Shown: positions 1 to 8,751, counted from the stretch's first letter. The stretch: 64,000 nucleotides of DNA from Mesonia ostreae (GCF_031845265.1 NZ_JAVRBG010000003.1:186001-250000); one strand, 5' to 3'. Notes: generated by a model from the letters alone, not told the origin. Translations and numbers: made by a program.

Positions 1-1
1 A

Positions 2-757
2 AAACTGAAGATTAGTAGCGCAGAAGAGTTGATTAGAGACCTAAGAATGGTGAAAAGCAAAGCTGAAATTGCACACCTTCAATACCCCATGGATCTAACT
101 TTGCAAGTACACCAAGCCACTGCCAGAATTTTAAAACCAGGCATTACTACTTCAGAAGTGGAGGATTTTATTCACAAAGCACATCAAAATCTAGGTATTG
201 CCAGCGGAAACTATTTTTGCATCGTTTTATTTGGAAAAGATTCTAGCTTTCCGCACGGCGTAAAATCACCAAAAGCCTTAGAAGAAAACGACATTGTTTT
301 AGTAGATACGGGTACGCAGTATAATGGATATATCTCAGACATTACAAGAACCTATAGTTACGGCGATGCTACCGAAAAAGAAAAAGAAATTTGGAAAAAT
401 GAAAAAGCCGCTCAACTAGCTGCTTTTGATGCAGCACAAATCGGCAAGTCTTGTGGATATATAGACGATCAAGTTCGTGCACAATTAGAAAAAGACGGAC
501 TTGGTCCCAACTACGACCTACCGGGATTACCACATAGAACGGGACACGGAATAGGTTTAGAAATTCATGAGCATCCCTTCATTCTTAGAGGAAATGATAT
601 TAAAATACAAGCAGGAATGACGTTTAGTATTGAACCTATGATTGTGGTTCCCAACGAATTCGGGATTCGTTTAGAAGACCATGTTTATATGACAGAAGAA
701 GGCCCAGAGTGGTTTACAAAACCTTCGCATAGCATTGAAAATCCTTTTGCGGTTTAA
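2..757 (+). CDS. M24 family metallopeptidase (Xaa-Pro aminopeptidase type), 5' end missing
   Basis: This is the C-terminal catalytic domain of a pita-bread metallopeptidase that removes N-terminal residues ahead of proline. The frame is open to the window edge, so the protein starts upstream; a TTG at 29 lies inside the gene and is not a convincing start. Counting from that TTG, all five dinuclear-metal ligands are visible: D93 (VDTG), D104 (SDITRT), H173 (TGHGIG), E202 (SIEPM) and E216 (RLEDH). The GxxSDITRT signature fits aminopeptidase P/prolidase better than methionine aminopeptidase. The missing upstream part is probably the creatinase-like N-domain. The exact substrate class cannot be settled from this piece. 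Confidence 0.9.
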   Translation, partial: KLKISSAEELIRDLRMVKSKAEIAHLQYPMDLTLQVHQATARILKPGITTSEVEDFIHKAHQNLGIASGNYFCIVLFGKDSSFPHGVKSPKALEENDIVLVDTGTQYNGYISDITRTYSYGDATEKEKEIWKNEKAAQLAAFDAAQIGKSCGYIDDQVRAQLEKDGLGPNYDLPGLPHRTGHGIGLEIHEHPFILRGNDIKIQAGMTFSIEPMIVVPNEFGIRLEDHVYMTEEGPEWFTKPSHSIENPFAV

Positions 758-762
758 CATTA

Positions 763-897
763 TTGTCACTTCGAGTGGGCTGCTTTAGAAAACAAACCAT
801 CTTAGTTGGCGTAGCTTTTCTTAGCAAGTTGCATCGAGAAGACATGGTTAAAAAACGATTTTCGTGTCTCGATCATGAGTTCTCGATAAACCACGCC
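763..897. repeat. TGTCA-TTCGAG type interspersed intergenic repeat
   Basis: The segment begins TTGTCACTTCGAGTG and later carries several TCGAGAA / TTCTCGA blocks (near 833-840 and 880-887) that can pair. The same head (TGTCA or TGTCAG followed by TTCGAG) recurs near 19379 and 20658 in this window. It looks like a REP-type element dropped between convergent genes. A 65-codon open frame across it is not believed to be a gene. Confidence 0.55.
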
Positions 898-910
898 AAA
901 AAAAAATTAA

Positions 911-945
911 AAAAGCCCTCTCCAACGGAGAAGGCTTCTTATTTA
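911..945. terminator. Bidirectional terminator between convergent genes
   Basis: A 10-bp stem (914-923 with 927-936, one mismatch, loop aac) is preceded by an A-rich run and followed by a T-rich run, so it can end transcripts from both sides. It separates the M24 peptidase gene from the acyl-CoA dehydrogenase gene on the other strand. Confidence 0.7.
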
Positions 946-1041
946 TGGATAAATTGTTAGAAAATTACTTCGTTTTTAAACGGAAATATTTGATTTCGCT
1001 TAACCGCTAAATACGCTGTCCATACCTACTAAAAATAGACT

Positions 1042-2538
1042 TTACGCAAATTTAGACCAAGCGCTATCTAAAGAATAGTCTTCAATCACATTTACAGAAT
1101 TATCAAACTGAAAGTAGCTTAATAGACCAGATATTTCCTGCTGTACCATTTTGATACAATTCTCAATTAAATCTTTCCTAAATCCTTTCTCTTGAAGCTC
1201 TAATACGTATGCGATGCTTACTACTCTAGCGATAATTCTACCCAACTCCACCAATTTTCTTTGTGAGAGGTTTCCACTAATATCAAAATTGAGGTCTTTC
1301 TTAAAATATTCACAGGCTTGCGCCGTAAGATCTAAAGTTTTAAGATATTCCCATAAATTTGAGTTCTTTTTCTTTCTCATAGCCCGAGTAATCATTTCAG
1401 AAATTTGAGAATATAGCATTTCATTAGATCCTTCAAAAATTTGAAAAGGCCTACTGTCCATAATTCCTCTTCCACCAATATGGCTTATTCTATATCCATT
1501 GGCTCCAGAAAGCTGCGTTAAGATTTGCGCCGATTCGTGCATTAAATCTGTAACTACAGTTTTCATACTATTTGCTTCCAATCCATTGGTAGCCAAATTA
1601 TGTTCTATACCACTTATAGCAGTACTTCTTAAGCACATTGCAGAACTTATAGTAAAAGCCGATTGAATTTTTGCCAATTGAAATTGAATTTGATCCATTG
1701 CCAATAAATTGCTCGCCCCAACCATTCGTTTTTTACAATGCTGGGTAGCTTCATCTAGCATTCTCTTAATAAAACCAGCTCCCATTCCTGGAAACTGCAA
1801 TCTACTTCTATGTAAAATATCTAACATCATTTTGATTCCTGTAGATTCGGGAACCAATTTTTGGGTTTTTGGAACTTTAATATCCAAATTATTTAAACCA
1901 TAAGGAATCATATAAAGTCCCGCATTGTCATATATTTCTTCTACGTGAATATGCTGTTTTGACTTTGAATTGTCTGAAATGAAAAAGTCGATATCTCTAG
2001 AAAGGTCTCCATTTTCCATCTTTTTTCTGGTCGCAATTAGCCAATAATCTGCCATCCCAGTAAGTCCCTGCCAATGCTTGTTTCCCTTAATATGGTAAGT
2101 CTCATCAAATTCTTTACTGAAGGTTTTCATATTCAAAGCGTCACTACCAAAATTAGGCTCGGTAATCATAAGACCGCCCATATTTTGTTCTTTAAGAAAA
2201 CGATTGAAAATTTCTGGCTTTATAGAATCTTTAGCATATTTTGCTATAGGTTCTAAAAACAAGGCGATATTAATTCCGAAGGTAAGCGAAAGAGAAAGCG
2301 ACTCGTAAGAAGCTGCTGAAAGCACCTGCAAACATTCTGTTACGTGCCCTCCGCGACCACCATATTCTGAAGGAATAGCTACTGATAAGGGTTGTTTTGA
2401 CATAATTTCACTCAAAACCTCTGAAGGTAAGCCACGTTCTAGACTTAATTGATCTATGTCTCTCTTCTCATGAAATAGATGGTGGAGACTAGATTCAAAA
2501 TCTTTGATGAATTCAGAAAATTTAGTTTTTGTATTCAT
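1042..2538 (-). CDS. Acyl-CoA dehydrogenase family protein
   Basis: A flavoprotein of the acyl-CoA dehydrogenase superfamily, expected to oxidise an acyl-CoA to the 2-enoyl-CoA in the cytoplasm with FAD. Residues 126-134 (TEPNFGSDA) match the family's flavin/substrate motif, and QIFEGSNEM (366-374) holds the likely catalytic base E369. At 498 residues it is longer than the usual 380 and has a C-terminal helical extension, as in long-chain or unusual-substrate members. It stands alone, with no ETF or thiolase neighbour, so the chain length and pathway are unknown. The ATG at 2538 fits the domain start. Confidence 0.85.
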   Translation of the reverse strand: MNTKTKFSEFIKDFESSLHHLFHEKRDIDQLSLERGLPSEVLSEIMSKQPLSVAIPSEYGGRGGHVTECLQVLSAASYESLSLSLTFGINIALFLEPIAKYAKDSIKPEIFNRFLKEQNMGGLMITEPNFGSDALNMKTFSKEFDETYHIKGNKHWQGLTGMADYWLIATRKKMENGDLSRDIDFFISDNSKSKQHIHVEEIYDNAGLYMIPYGLNNLDIKVPKTQKLVPESTGIKMMLDILHRSRLQFPGMGAGFIKRMLDEATQHCKKRMVGASNLLAMDQIQFQLAKIQSAFTISSAMCLRSTAISGIEHNLATNGLEANSMKTVVTDLMHESAQILTQLSGANGYRISHIGGRGIMDSRPFQIFEGSNEMLYSQISEMITRAMRKKKNSNLWEYLKTLDLTAQACEYFKKDLNFDISGNLSQRKLVELGRIIARVVSIAYVLELQEKGFRKDLIENCIKMVQQEISGLLSYFQFDNSVNVIEDYSLDSAWSKFA

Positions 2539-3108
2539 GAAAATTATAATTATAAGTTTTTTAGTATAGATTATATCTTTAGACCAAAATGAAAAAATTG
2601 TAAAAATTTATTAACCAATGGACACCCTTTTCTAAAGGTTTCCTTGTTAAAATATAAAGCTTGATCTCTATTTAACAAAAATATTAAAAATATTATTTAG
2701 AATGAGTAAAAGCAACATTTTAATTTTAACTATTATGTGTTTGACTGTACTGTAGAGAACATTAACTTAGTTTTTGTATAAATAGTTGCGAGATTACTTA
2801 CAAAAATATGGGTTTTACTTTTTGCTTCGAAATAATAATTTCTTTTTCATTATAACTCCTTTTTCTTTTAGAAGTCAATTTATTTTAAATAGAAAAAATC
2901 AGATTAAACTTTTTAATTAACTCAATTGCAAAACCAATATTCGGTTTAGGTTAGATTGATTTCTGGATTCGTATGCATTTAGCATTGCATAAATTTTTGT
3001 GTACAAGAATTTATGGAAACCCACATTTATTATTTAGTCCTATTTTTCTTCATCTTTATTTCTACGGAATAAAATCACTTAAAAATTATGTCAAGTCCTA
3101 TAAAATTT
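2539..3108. other. AT-rich intergenic region without a supportable gene
   Basis: About 570 bases of very AT-rich sequence with stops in all frames. Only mini open frames are present: an 18-codon frame near 2702, a 19-codon hydrophobic frame at 3013-3072 and, on the minus strand, an 11-codon frame at 2850 with an AAGGAG-like upstream sequence. None is supportable. The promoter of the acyl-CoA dehydrogenase must lie at the left edge, but no clean TAnnTTTG box is seen. Confidence 0.5.
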
Positions 3109-3282
3109 AAAAAATGAGGCTGTCTAAAATGTTTTGAAAACTGTCATTCTGAATTTATTTCAGAATCTCATCATATTGATTGCCAAACCAGTATAAGAAC
3201 CTAAATCAAGCCCGCTTGAATGAATTCAATTCGGACAGGTTCAGGTTGACAGTAATCGACTTTCTAGACAACCTCATTTTTT
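3109..3282. repeat. 174-bp inverted-repeat element with internal hairpin
   Basis: Two 20-base arms (3109-3128 and 3263-3282) are inverted copies with two mismatches, both built on AATGAGGYTGTCTA. Inside, a perfect 8-bp hairpin (ATTCTGAA / TTCAGAAT, about 3146-3166) sits after CTGTCA, and a matching TGACAG lies near the right arm. The A/T runs next to the arms could also let it act as a terminator for the minus-strand peptidase gene. It has the look of a non-coding MITE- or REP-like element. Confidence 0.65.
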
Positions 3283-3302
3283 GTTCTAAATGAAGTTCAA
3301 AT

Positions 3303-5240
3303 TTACTCCTTAATCAGTTTTCTAATCAGACTTTTTTTTCCTATAAAGTTGACTTTTAATACATAAATGCCTTTTGATAACGTGCTTACATTAACTTCTG
3401 TTGCATTGCCTTCTTCGGTAAGAATTTTTCTTCCGTTAAGGTCAAAAATTGCTACACTTTTAATGGGATTTTGCATTTCAGAAAAGTAAATTATTTGATT
3501 CGCAGGATTCGGGTACACCGTAAATAATTCTGCGTTTGCGCTAGAAGTAGATAAGTTTACCGAGTTATTTTTAGCAATCACATCAAAATCTGGATTAAGC
3601 TTCACCTCTACCACCGTAAAATTCACAGGAATATTAAAATTTTGATTGTTACTAGTATGCTCCACCGAAGTGTCTAAAACCTCCCCATTTGCTCCCAAAA
3701 GTCGCACCGGCAGAAAGGTTTCAAAGAAATCTACAGAAGGATGACTTTGCGACTGACTTAAAGTTAGCGTAACCGAATTGGAAGTAGGTTGAACTACGTT
3801 GGCCGTAAAACTTGGGTAACCTTCATTATAAATCCAATCGTCAAAAAACTCAGTAAGCGATAAGCCGCTTTGTTGTTCTAAAATACCTTTTAAATCGTTG
3901 GTGTAAGCATAGCCATACGTCAAATCGGGATCATCCAAATAATTTTGTAATCCTTGGTAGAAATCATTATCACCCATTTTATTACGCAACATATGAAGCA
4001 CCATCGCACCTTTACCATAACTTAATCTACTGCTAAAAATACGATTTACATTTAAGGTATCATTGGCAGACATATATACCGCGCCATCTGGTTCTGAAGT
4101 GATTTGCATCACTTTATATCCTTTCCAATAATTAAAAGCCTCTTCGCCATCAAAATCTTCTACCACCAAACCACTTAAATAGGTGGCAAAACCTTCGTTT
4201 AACCAAACATCTCTCCAGCTTCCGCAGGTTACTTTATTGCCAAACCACTGGTGTCCAAGCTCATGAGCGATAAGTCCTCTATTAAAATTTCCCATAAAAG
4301 AAACGGTAGAATGCTCCATTCCCCCGCCCCAACCAAACTGGGCGTGTCCATATTTTTCATTTTCATAGGGATAATTGCCAAAAAGCGTACTAAATAAGTC
4401 CATTATAGGCTCTGTTACTTGTAAAGACGGAGTTACGCTCGCTGCATCTTCTGGATATATATAATTTACCAATGGAAAATTCATTCCATTATACGAATAA
4501 TTGCTATTAATCACTTCATAATTGCTTACTGCAATCGCAACTAAATAAGCTGGAATCGGGTAATTATGTTTAAAATGAACTCTTTTTGAACTCCCAATAG
4601 AATTACTACTAAGTTGAAGTCCGTTTGCTACGGCTATATTTTCTTCATTAAAAGAATTATACTGCGGAACGGTTAAATACACATCCAGTTCTTCCACTTT
4701 ATCATTCAAATCTTGCTTGCAAGGCCACCACGCTTTTGCGCCATAGGGTTCTGAAAGTGTCCAAATAATTCCGCGTCCATTATGCGTGGTTTGCTCAAAA
4801 GAACCAAAACCAGAACTTATAGGATTCCCCTCATAATCCACGTGAACTGTAAAACTCTGTCCTGCGGTTAAAGAAGTGTTTAAATTGATTATTAACTCAT
4901 CTCCGCTACGCGTATGAGTCAAAGATTGGCTAGTATCATTGGTTACACCATTTACTTGCATATTTGAAGCTAAATCAAAGACAATAGTAGTTAAGTTTTC
5001 TGTGGCTGCAAAAGTAGTGGTTACCACACCTTCAATATACGCTATAGAAGGATCTAAGGTTAAATCTAAACTTTGGGAATTCACATCATAATTTCCTGTG
5101 TTACTATTGGGCACAAATTGCATTGCTTTCTCTGCAGAAAGGCGTTCTGCCTTACAAATGGCGAGATCATCGGCTTTCCATTGTTGGGAAAAACCTATTT
5201 GAGAAATAAAGCATAGTATTAATAGATAGATATATTTCAT
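3303..5240 (-). CDS. Secreted M1 family aminopeptidase with T9SS type A sorting domain
   Basis: A zinc aminopeptidase exported by the Sec pathway and then by T9SS to the cell surface or medium. Residues 1-18 are a signal peptide ending in FSQQ. The gluzincin site is HELGH (H326, E327, H330) with the third ligand E349 in NEGFATY. The M1 exopeptidase motif reads GGGMEH (305-310) rather than the usual GAMEN, so N-terminal anchoring may differ. After the catalytic domain (to about residue 560) comes a C-terminal sorting domain starting TVYPNPANQ and ending in a basic tail, the type A signal. Such enzymes feed peptide scavenging in marine flavobacteria. Confidence 0.92.
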   Translation of the reverse strand: MKYIYLLILCFISQIGFSQQWKADDLAICKAERLSAEKAMQFVPNSNTGNYDVNSQSLDLTLDPSIAYIEGVVTTTFAATENLTTIVFDLASNMQVNGVTNDTSQSLTHTRSGDELIINLNTSLTAGQSFTVHVDYEGNPISSGFGSFEQTTHNGRGIIWTLSEPYGAKAWWPCKQDLNDKVEELDVYLTVPQYNSFNEENIAVANGLQLSSNSIGSSKRVHFKHNYPIPAYLVAIAVSNYEVINSNYSYNGMNFPLVNYIYPEDAASVTPSLQVTEPIMDLFSTLFGNYPYENEKYGHAQFGWGGGMEHSTVSFMGNFNRGLIAHELGHQWFGNKVTCGSWRDVWLNEGFATYLSGLVVEDFDGEEAFNYWKGYKVMQITSEPDGAVYMSANDTLNVNRIFSSRLSYGKGAMVLHMLRNKMGDNDFYQGLQNYLDDPDLTYGYAYTNDLKGILEQQSGLSLTEFFDDWIYNEGYPSFTANVVQPTSNSVTLTLSQSQSHPSVDFFETFLPVRLLGANGEVLDTSVEHTSNNQNFNIPVNFTVVEVKLNPDFDVIAKNNSVNLSTSSANAELFTVYPNPANQIIYFSEMQNPIKSVAIFDLNGRKILTEEGNATEVNVSTLSKGIYVLKVNFIGKKSLIRKLIKE

Positions 5241-5330
5241 AAATTCATGTTTTATTATAAAGCGAATGAGTTAAGGTATAAGTCTTTAAGCTCGCTATAA
5301 CTTACGATAAAATACGTAAAAAAGTTTTAT

Positions 5331-5786
5331 TTAGTGGGTTTCAGCGATTTGTTTTATCTGTTGAATGATAGATTCCCAACCTTTACCATACTGATAAATC
5401 TCTTGATAGCGTTGCTCTCCATTAGCAACGGTTTCAAATCCATACTGACTTATACGCAACTCACATTCTTCCTCGTTGAGAGCCTGAATATAATAGGTGA
5501 CATTCAAATGATTTTCTATCACATGCTCATAATCTGCTTGAGGATCGATTACCGTGTAAGTGAGCATCCAAGGTTTTTCTATGCTAAGAATAAACCCTTC
5601 TACCGGCGTTATGAGTTTTCCTTCGTGCATCATTTCCCACTTTAAAAGTGCGCCTTCCTCCCATGTAGAAGTTGCTTTACAACCATACATATATTTTTGA
5701 GAATGCTCTGGCAAAGTTAATACGTCCCAAATTTGAGATGGACTGGCTTTAATTTGTACCGTATTCTGAATTACTTTTTGTTCCAT
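5331..5786 (-). CDS. SRPBCC (START-like / AHSA1-type) domain protein
   Basis: A small single-domain protein of the Bet v1/START fold with a hydrophobic cavity; related proteins bind lipids or serve as Hsp90-activator homologues. The pattern IKASPSQIWDVLTLPEH near the N-terminus and the C-terminal helix GWESIIQQIKQIAE fit the family. The start at 5786 (MEQKV) lies 7 bases after the mazG stop; an in-frame start at 5825 would overlap mazG and is not preferred. It is probably cotranscribed with mazG. The ligand is unknown. Confidence 0.8.
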   Translation of the reverse strand: MEQKVIQNTVQIKASPSQIWDVLTLPEHSQKYMYGCKATSTWEEGALLKWEMMHEGKLITPVEGFILSIEKPWMLTYTVIDPQADYEHVIENHLNVTYYIQALNEEECELRISQYGFETVANGEQRYQEIYQYGKGWESIIQQIKQIAETH

Positions 5787-5793
5787 AATTTTT

Positions 5794-6567
5794 TTATAAA
5801 GTTTTAGCTTCCTCCCAAAAGACATCCATTTCAGTTAAACTCATATCGTTGAGCTCTTTTCCGCTTTCCTTAGCTTTGCTTTCTAGGTATTGAAATCTTT
5901 TTATAAACTTTTTATTTGTTCGCTCTAAAGCGTTTTCTGGATCAACCTTTAAGAACCGAGCATAATTAATCATAGAAAACAACACATCACCAAATTCGGC
6001 TTCCATAAGGTCGCGATTCTCGCTGTCTACTTCTTGTTGCAGCTCATCCAACTCTTCCTTTACTTTCTCAAAAACCTGTTGCGGTTCTTCCCAATCAAAA
6101 CCTGCTCCCGCAACTTTATCTTGTATTCTACTTGCTTTTACCAAAGCCGGCAAAGAACGAGGCACACCTTCCAAAACACTTTTTTTACCTTCTTTTAATT
6201 TTATTTTTTCCCAATTTCGTTTTACTTCCTCTTCATCGGCTACCTCTACATCGCCATAAATGTGAGGATGCCTATTAATAAGTTTATCACAAATACCATT
6301 GGTAACATCTCCAATATCGAAAGCCTTTTTTTCACTTCCTATTTTAGCATAAAATATAATATGTAACAACACATCACCCAATTCTTTTTTCACCTCTTCC
6401 AAATCTTGATCTAAGATAGCATCACCCAACTCATAAGTTTCTTCTATGGTAAGGTGACGAAGACTTTCTAAGGTTTGCTTGCGATCCCAAGGACATTGTT
6501 CTCGCAACTCATCCATTATGGTGAGCAATCTATCAAAAGCTTTAAGTTGTTCTTCTCTCGTACTCAT
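5794..6567 (-). CDS. mazG: Nucleoside triphosphate pyrophosphohydrolase MazG
   Basis: MazG hydrolyses (d)NTPs to the monophosphate and pyrophosphate, cleansing the pool of non-canonical nucleotides and influencing (p)ppGpp. The tandem-domain form is seen: CPWD (25-28) and EETYEL (42-47) with KELGDVL (61-67) form the N-domain metal site, and EELDEL (171-176) with EFGDVLF (191-197) form the second one. The length of 257 residues is typical of E. coli-like MazG. A near-consensus -7 box (TACATTTA) lies upstream. The downstream SRPBCC gene is likely in the same transcript. Confidence 0.95.
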   Translation of the reverse strand: MSTREEQLKAFDRLLTIMDELREQCPWDRKQTLESLRHLTIEETYELGDAILDQDLEEVKKELGDVLLHIIFYAKIGSEKKAFDIGDVTNGICDKLINRHPHIYGDVEVADEEEVKRNWEKIKLKEGKKSVLEGVPRSLPALVKASRIQDKVAGAGFDWEEPQQVFEKVKEELDELQQEVDSENRDLMEAEFGDVLFSMINYARFLKVDPENALERTNKKFIKRFQYLESKAKESGKELNDMSLTEMDVFWEEAKTL

Positions 6568-6699
6568 AAATTGGTTTTTTAAACGTTAAATGTAGTGATT
6601 TTTATATAAATCCTAAGTTTTACCAATAGAGAGAATAGACCCAGTTTTACCCGCAAATACCAATTGGAAAATGCAATGTAGTATCGCTTATAATAATTA

Positions 6700-6712
6700 C
6701 GCTTTCGCGGAA
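6700..6712. repeat. CGCTTTCGCGGAA palindromic-type motif
   Basis: A short GC-rich motif, intergenic here between mazG and the DUF5606 gene. Closely related copies occur at 10129, 37451 and 48538, two of them within genes. Confidence 0.5.
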
Positions 6713-6752
6713 ATAAAATCGTGTATAAGACTTGTTATGAATTTATTCACAC

Positions 6753-6782
6753 AAAAAAAGCCTTGTTTCTCAACAAGGCTTT
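6753..6782 (-). terminator. Terminator of the def-DUF5606 unit
   Basis: A perfect 11-bp stem (6757-6767 with 6772-6782, loop tctc) is followed on the minus strand by a run of seven Ts. This is a clear intrinsic terminator just after the DUF5606 stop. Confidence 0.88.
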
Positions 6783-6805
6783 GTGATTTTGTCCTAAAAA
6801 CAAGT

Positions 6806-7255
6806 TTATTCTTCCTCTGTAGAAGCTTCTTCTTTAACTTCTTCTTGTTTGCTTTCTTCTTCTTCTGAAACAGAGAAGTCATTCATTTCTGCTCCAACTA
6901 GAATATTATACCACTGAAATACTTTTTTAATATCGCTCACATAAACGCGATCTTCATCATATTCTGGTAAAATTTCTTTAAAATATTCTTCTAGTTTTGC
7001 TTTAGACTCTTTGTGGCTAATCGCCTCTTTCCCGTCTTCCTTCTCTGCTATCTTTCGAAAAACCTCTTTTAAAGGAACTTCTTCTGTATAGGTATACATC
7101 GCAATTTCACTCAACATACTCACATTGTGTCTTACAGATACTGACAATTTTTTACGATCTGCTAGAGACTCTGCAATAAAACCTCCTCTGGTTTGTGCCT
7201 TCAATTCATATAATCCTGGTTTTCCTGAAATTGCTAATACTTTATCTAAACTCAT
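6806..7255 (-). CDS. DUF5606 domain protein
   Basis: A conserved Bacteroidota protein of unknown function. It starts SLDKVLAISGKPGLYEL, the hallmark of the family, and ends in a strongly acidic tail from about residue 126. The folded part covers about residues 1-115. It lies 59 bases after def on the same strand and ahead of a strong terminator, so def and this gene probably form one unit. The steady pairing with peptide deformylase suggests a role near translation or protein maturation, but that is inference. No signal peptide or membrane segment is visible. Confidence 0.85.
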   Translation of the reverse strand: MSLDKVLAISGKPGLYELKAQTRGGFIAESLADRKKLSVSVRHNVSMLSEIAMYTYTEEVPLKEVFRKIAEKEDGKEAISHKESKAKLEEYFKEILPEYDEDRVYVSDIKKVFQWYNILVGAEMNDFSVSEEEESKQEEVKEEASTEEE

Positions 7256-7314
7256 CTTCTTCTATTTATTTTTGGGTGGCAAATATCTAATCTCTCTGGG
7301 TAATCACAAAAGTT

Positions 7315-7905
7315 TTAGCGTCCTTTTTTTAATTTAGGAAAACGCATTCTATACTCTATATTGATTTTCCCCTTAGAAATATTCTCTAATTTTCCTTTTA
7401 TCAGTCGTTTTTTTAAGCTAGAAAGCTTGTCTGTAAACAAGATTCCTTCAATATGGTCGTATTCATGCTGAATCACTCTTGCCGCCAATCCTGTATACTC
7501 CTGCGTGTGCTTTTTAAAGTTCTCATCGTAGTACTCAATCGTAATATTGGGTTGCCTAAATACATCTTCTCTTACTTCAGGAATACTTAAGCAACCTTCA
7601 TTAAACGCCCACTCATCCCCCATTTCATCTATAATCTGCGGATTTATAAATACTTTCTTTAAACCTTTCAATTGCTTTTTATCATCATCAGATAATTCTT
7701 CATCTTCTGCAAAAGGAGAAGGATCTATAAGAAACAAGCGTATAGGAAGTCCCACTTGTGGTGCTGCCAAACCTACTCCGTAAGCTCCGTACATCGTCTC
7801 CCACATATTTGCAATCAGCTCTTTTAATTTGGGGTAATCTTTAGGTATATCTTTCGCTTTTTTCTTTAAAACGGGATCCCCGTAAGCTACTATTGGTAAA
7901 ATCAT
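7315..7905 (-). CDS. def: Peptide deformylase
   Basis: Removes the formyl group from the N-terminal methionine of new proteins, using a metal ion (usually Fe2+). The three signature motifs are present: GVGLAAPQ (43-50), EGCLS (103-107, metal ligand C105) and QHEYDH (H147 and H151 as ligands, E148 catalytic). There is an acidic insertion around residues 65-82 (EDEELSDDD) before the second motif, common in Bacteroidota. Length is 196 residues. A TACCTTTG box lies about 26 bases upstream of the ATG. Confidence 0.97.
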   Translation of the reverse strand: MILPIVAYGDPVLKKKAKDIPKDYPKLKELIANMWETMYGAYGVGLAAPQVGLPIRLFLIDPSPFAEDEELSDDDKKQLKGLKKVFINPQIIDEMGDEWAFNEGCLSIPEVREDVFRQPNITIEYYDENFKKHTQEYTGLAARVIQHEYDHIEGILFTDKLSSLKKRLIKGKLENISKGKINIEYRMRFPKLKKGR

Positions 7906-7930
7906 ATGACTCTATTCTTAAATTCTTTTG

Positions 7931-7938
7931 CAAAGGTA
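7931..7938 (-). promoter_or_regulatory. -7 box upstream of def
   Basis: TACCTTTG on the minus strand is an exact match to the Bacteroidota -7 consensus TAnnTTTG, about 26 bases before the def start. No convincing -33 TTG is seen. Confidence 0.55.
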
Positions 7939-7977
7939 AGGATTTGATACTTTAAAATAAAAGGAAACTCTTTTTAG

Positions 7978-8045
7978 GTTGATGAGTTGGTGAGTTGATG
8001 AGTTGGTGAGTTGATGAGTTGATGAGTTGATGAGTTGATGAGTTG
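7978..8045. repeat. 8-bp tandem repeat GTTGRTGA, eight copies
   Basis: Eight consecutive copies of GTTGATGA or GTTGGTGA (copies 2 and 4 have G) are followed by a partial GTTG. The array sits between def and ruvX, outside any gene. Being 8 bp, it would not preserve a reading frame and is prone to slippage. Confidence 0.9.
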
Positions 8046-8276
8046 TTTAGTGAAAAACTAAAAGTGAAAAGGGAAAAATATTAATGTACTAATTTGAAAA
8101 TGCTTCTTGGTGGCTGAGTGATTTTTGAAAAAAATTATATCGAAGCCTAGATTAGGTTTTAGATATGAGATGTTAGGTGTTAGGTGTTAGGTGTTAGGTG
8201 TTAGGACTGAAGAAACAAGCTCAATGATTTGATGTGTTGGTGAGTTGTTTAGTGAAAAACTAAAAGTAAAAAGGGA
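8039..8276. repeat. 36-bp direct repeat bracketing a TGTTAGG array
   Basis: The sequence TGAGTTGTTTAGTGAAAAAC continuing into TAAAAGTRAAAAGGGA occurs at 8039-8074 and again at 8241-8276 with one difference. Between the copies, 8171-8205 holds five perfect copies of TGTTAGG. The interval from 7906 to 8326 contains these repeats and no gene. Confidence 0.85.
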
Positions 8277-8326
8277 GTGTTCATTAAAGTGTGTTACTAA
8301 GTTAAACAAATTTGAAATGAACAATA

Positions 8327-8737
8327 TTAAGCATTGTAAAGGTAATTTTGAAGAATAATCGTAGCGCTTATTTCATCTACCAAAGCTTTATTTCTTCGCT
8401 GCTTTTTTTTGAGTCCGCTGTCTATCATCGTTTGAAAAGCCATTTTTGAAGTAAAACGCTCATCTTCTCTCTTAACTGGCATCTGCGGAAATTGTTTCGC
8501 AAACTCTTCCAAAAAAGATTGAATATACACTTCACTCTGGGAAGCCGATCCGTCTTTTTGCGTGGGTTCACCCACCACCATTAATTCTACTTTTTCTTTT
8601 TCAAAATAGGTTTTTAAAAAAGCCATTAAATCTTTGGTCGCCACCGTAGTTAAGCCAGAGGCAATGATTTGTAACTCATCGGTTACCGCTATGCCTGTAC
8701 GTTTTGTTCCAAAATCTAATGCTAAAATCCTTGCCAT
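8327..8737 (-). CDS. ruvX: RuvX/YqgF family pre-16S rRNA nuclease
   Basis: An RNase H-fold nuclease of the YqgF family, implicated in 16S rRNA 5'-end maturation and earlier named a Holliday junction resolvase. Visible family motifs: LDFGTKRTGIAV (7-18, D8), VVGEP (54-58), EDERFTS (91-97) and ALVDEISA (118-125, D121). The length of 136 residues is typical. It is divergent from dapD, the two starts being 88 bases apart, with promoters for both directions in the gap. Confidence 0.94.
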   Translation of the reverse strand: MARILALDFGTKRTGIAVTDELQIIASGLTTVATKDLMAFLKTYFEKEKVELMVVGEPTQKDGSASQSEVYIQSFLEEFAKQFPQMPVKREDERFTSKMAFQTMIDSGLKKKQRRNKALVDEISATIILQNYLYNA

Positions 8738-8751
8738 GAATTGTTTTCTTG

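Noticed and set aside
763..960. 65-codon open frame between the M24 peptidase and acyl-CoA dehydrogenase genes
   Set aside because: It covers a TTCGAG-type repeat and a terminator hairpin, has no promoter and no family-like pattern.
2815..2860. Minus-strand mini gene at 2850 with an AAGGAG-like site
   Set aside because: The frame ends after 11 codons, and this group of bacteria rarely depends on Shine-Dalgarno sites.
3013..3072. 19-codon hydrophobic small protein
   Set aside because: It is too short to judge, has no promoter box, and lies in AT-rich DNA where such frames arise by chance.
7978..8276. CRISPR array
   Set aside because: Units are 7-8 bp without unique spacers, and there are no cas genes.
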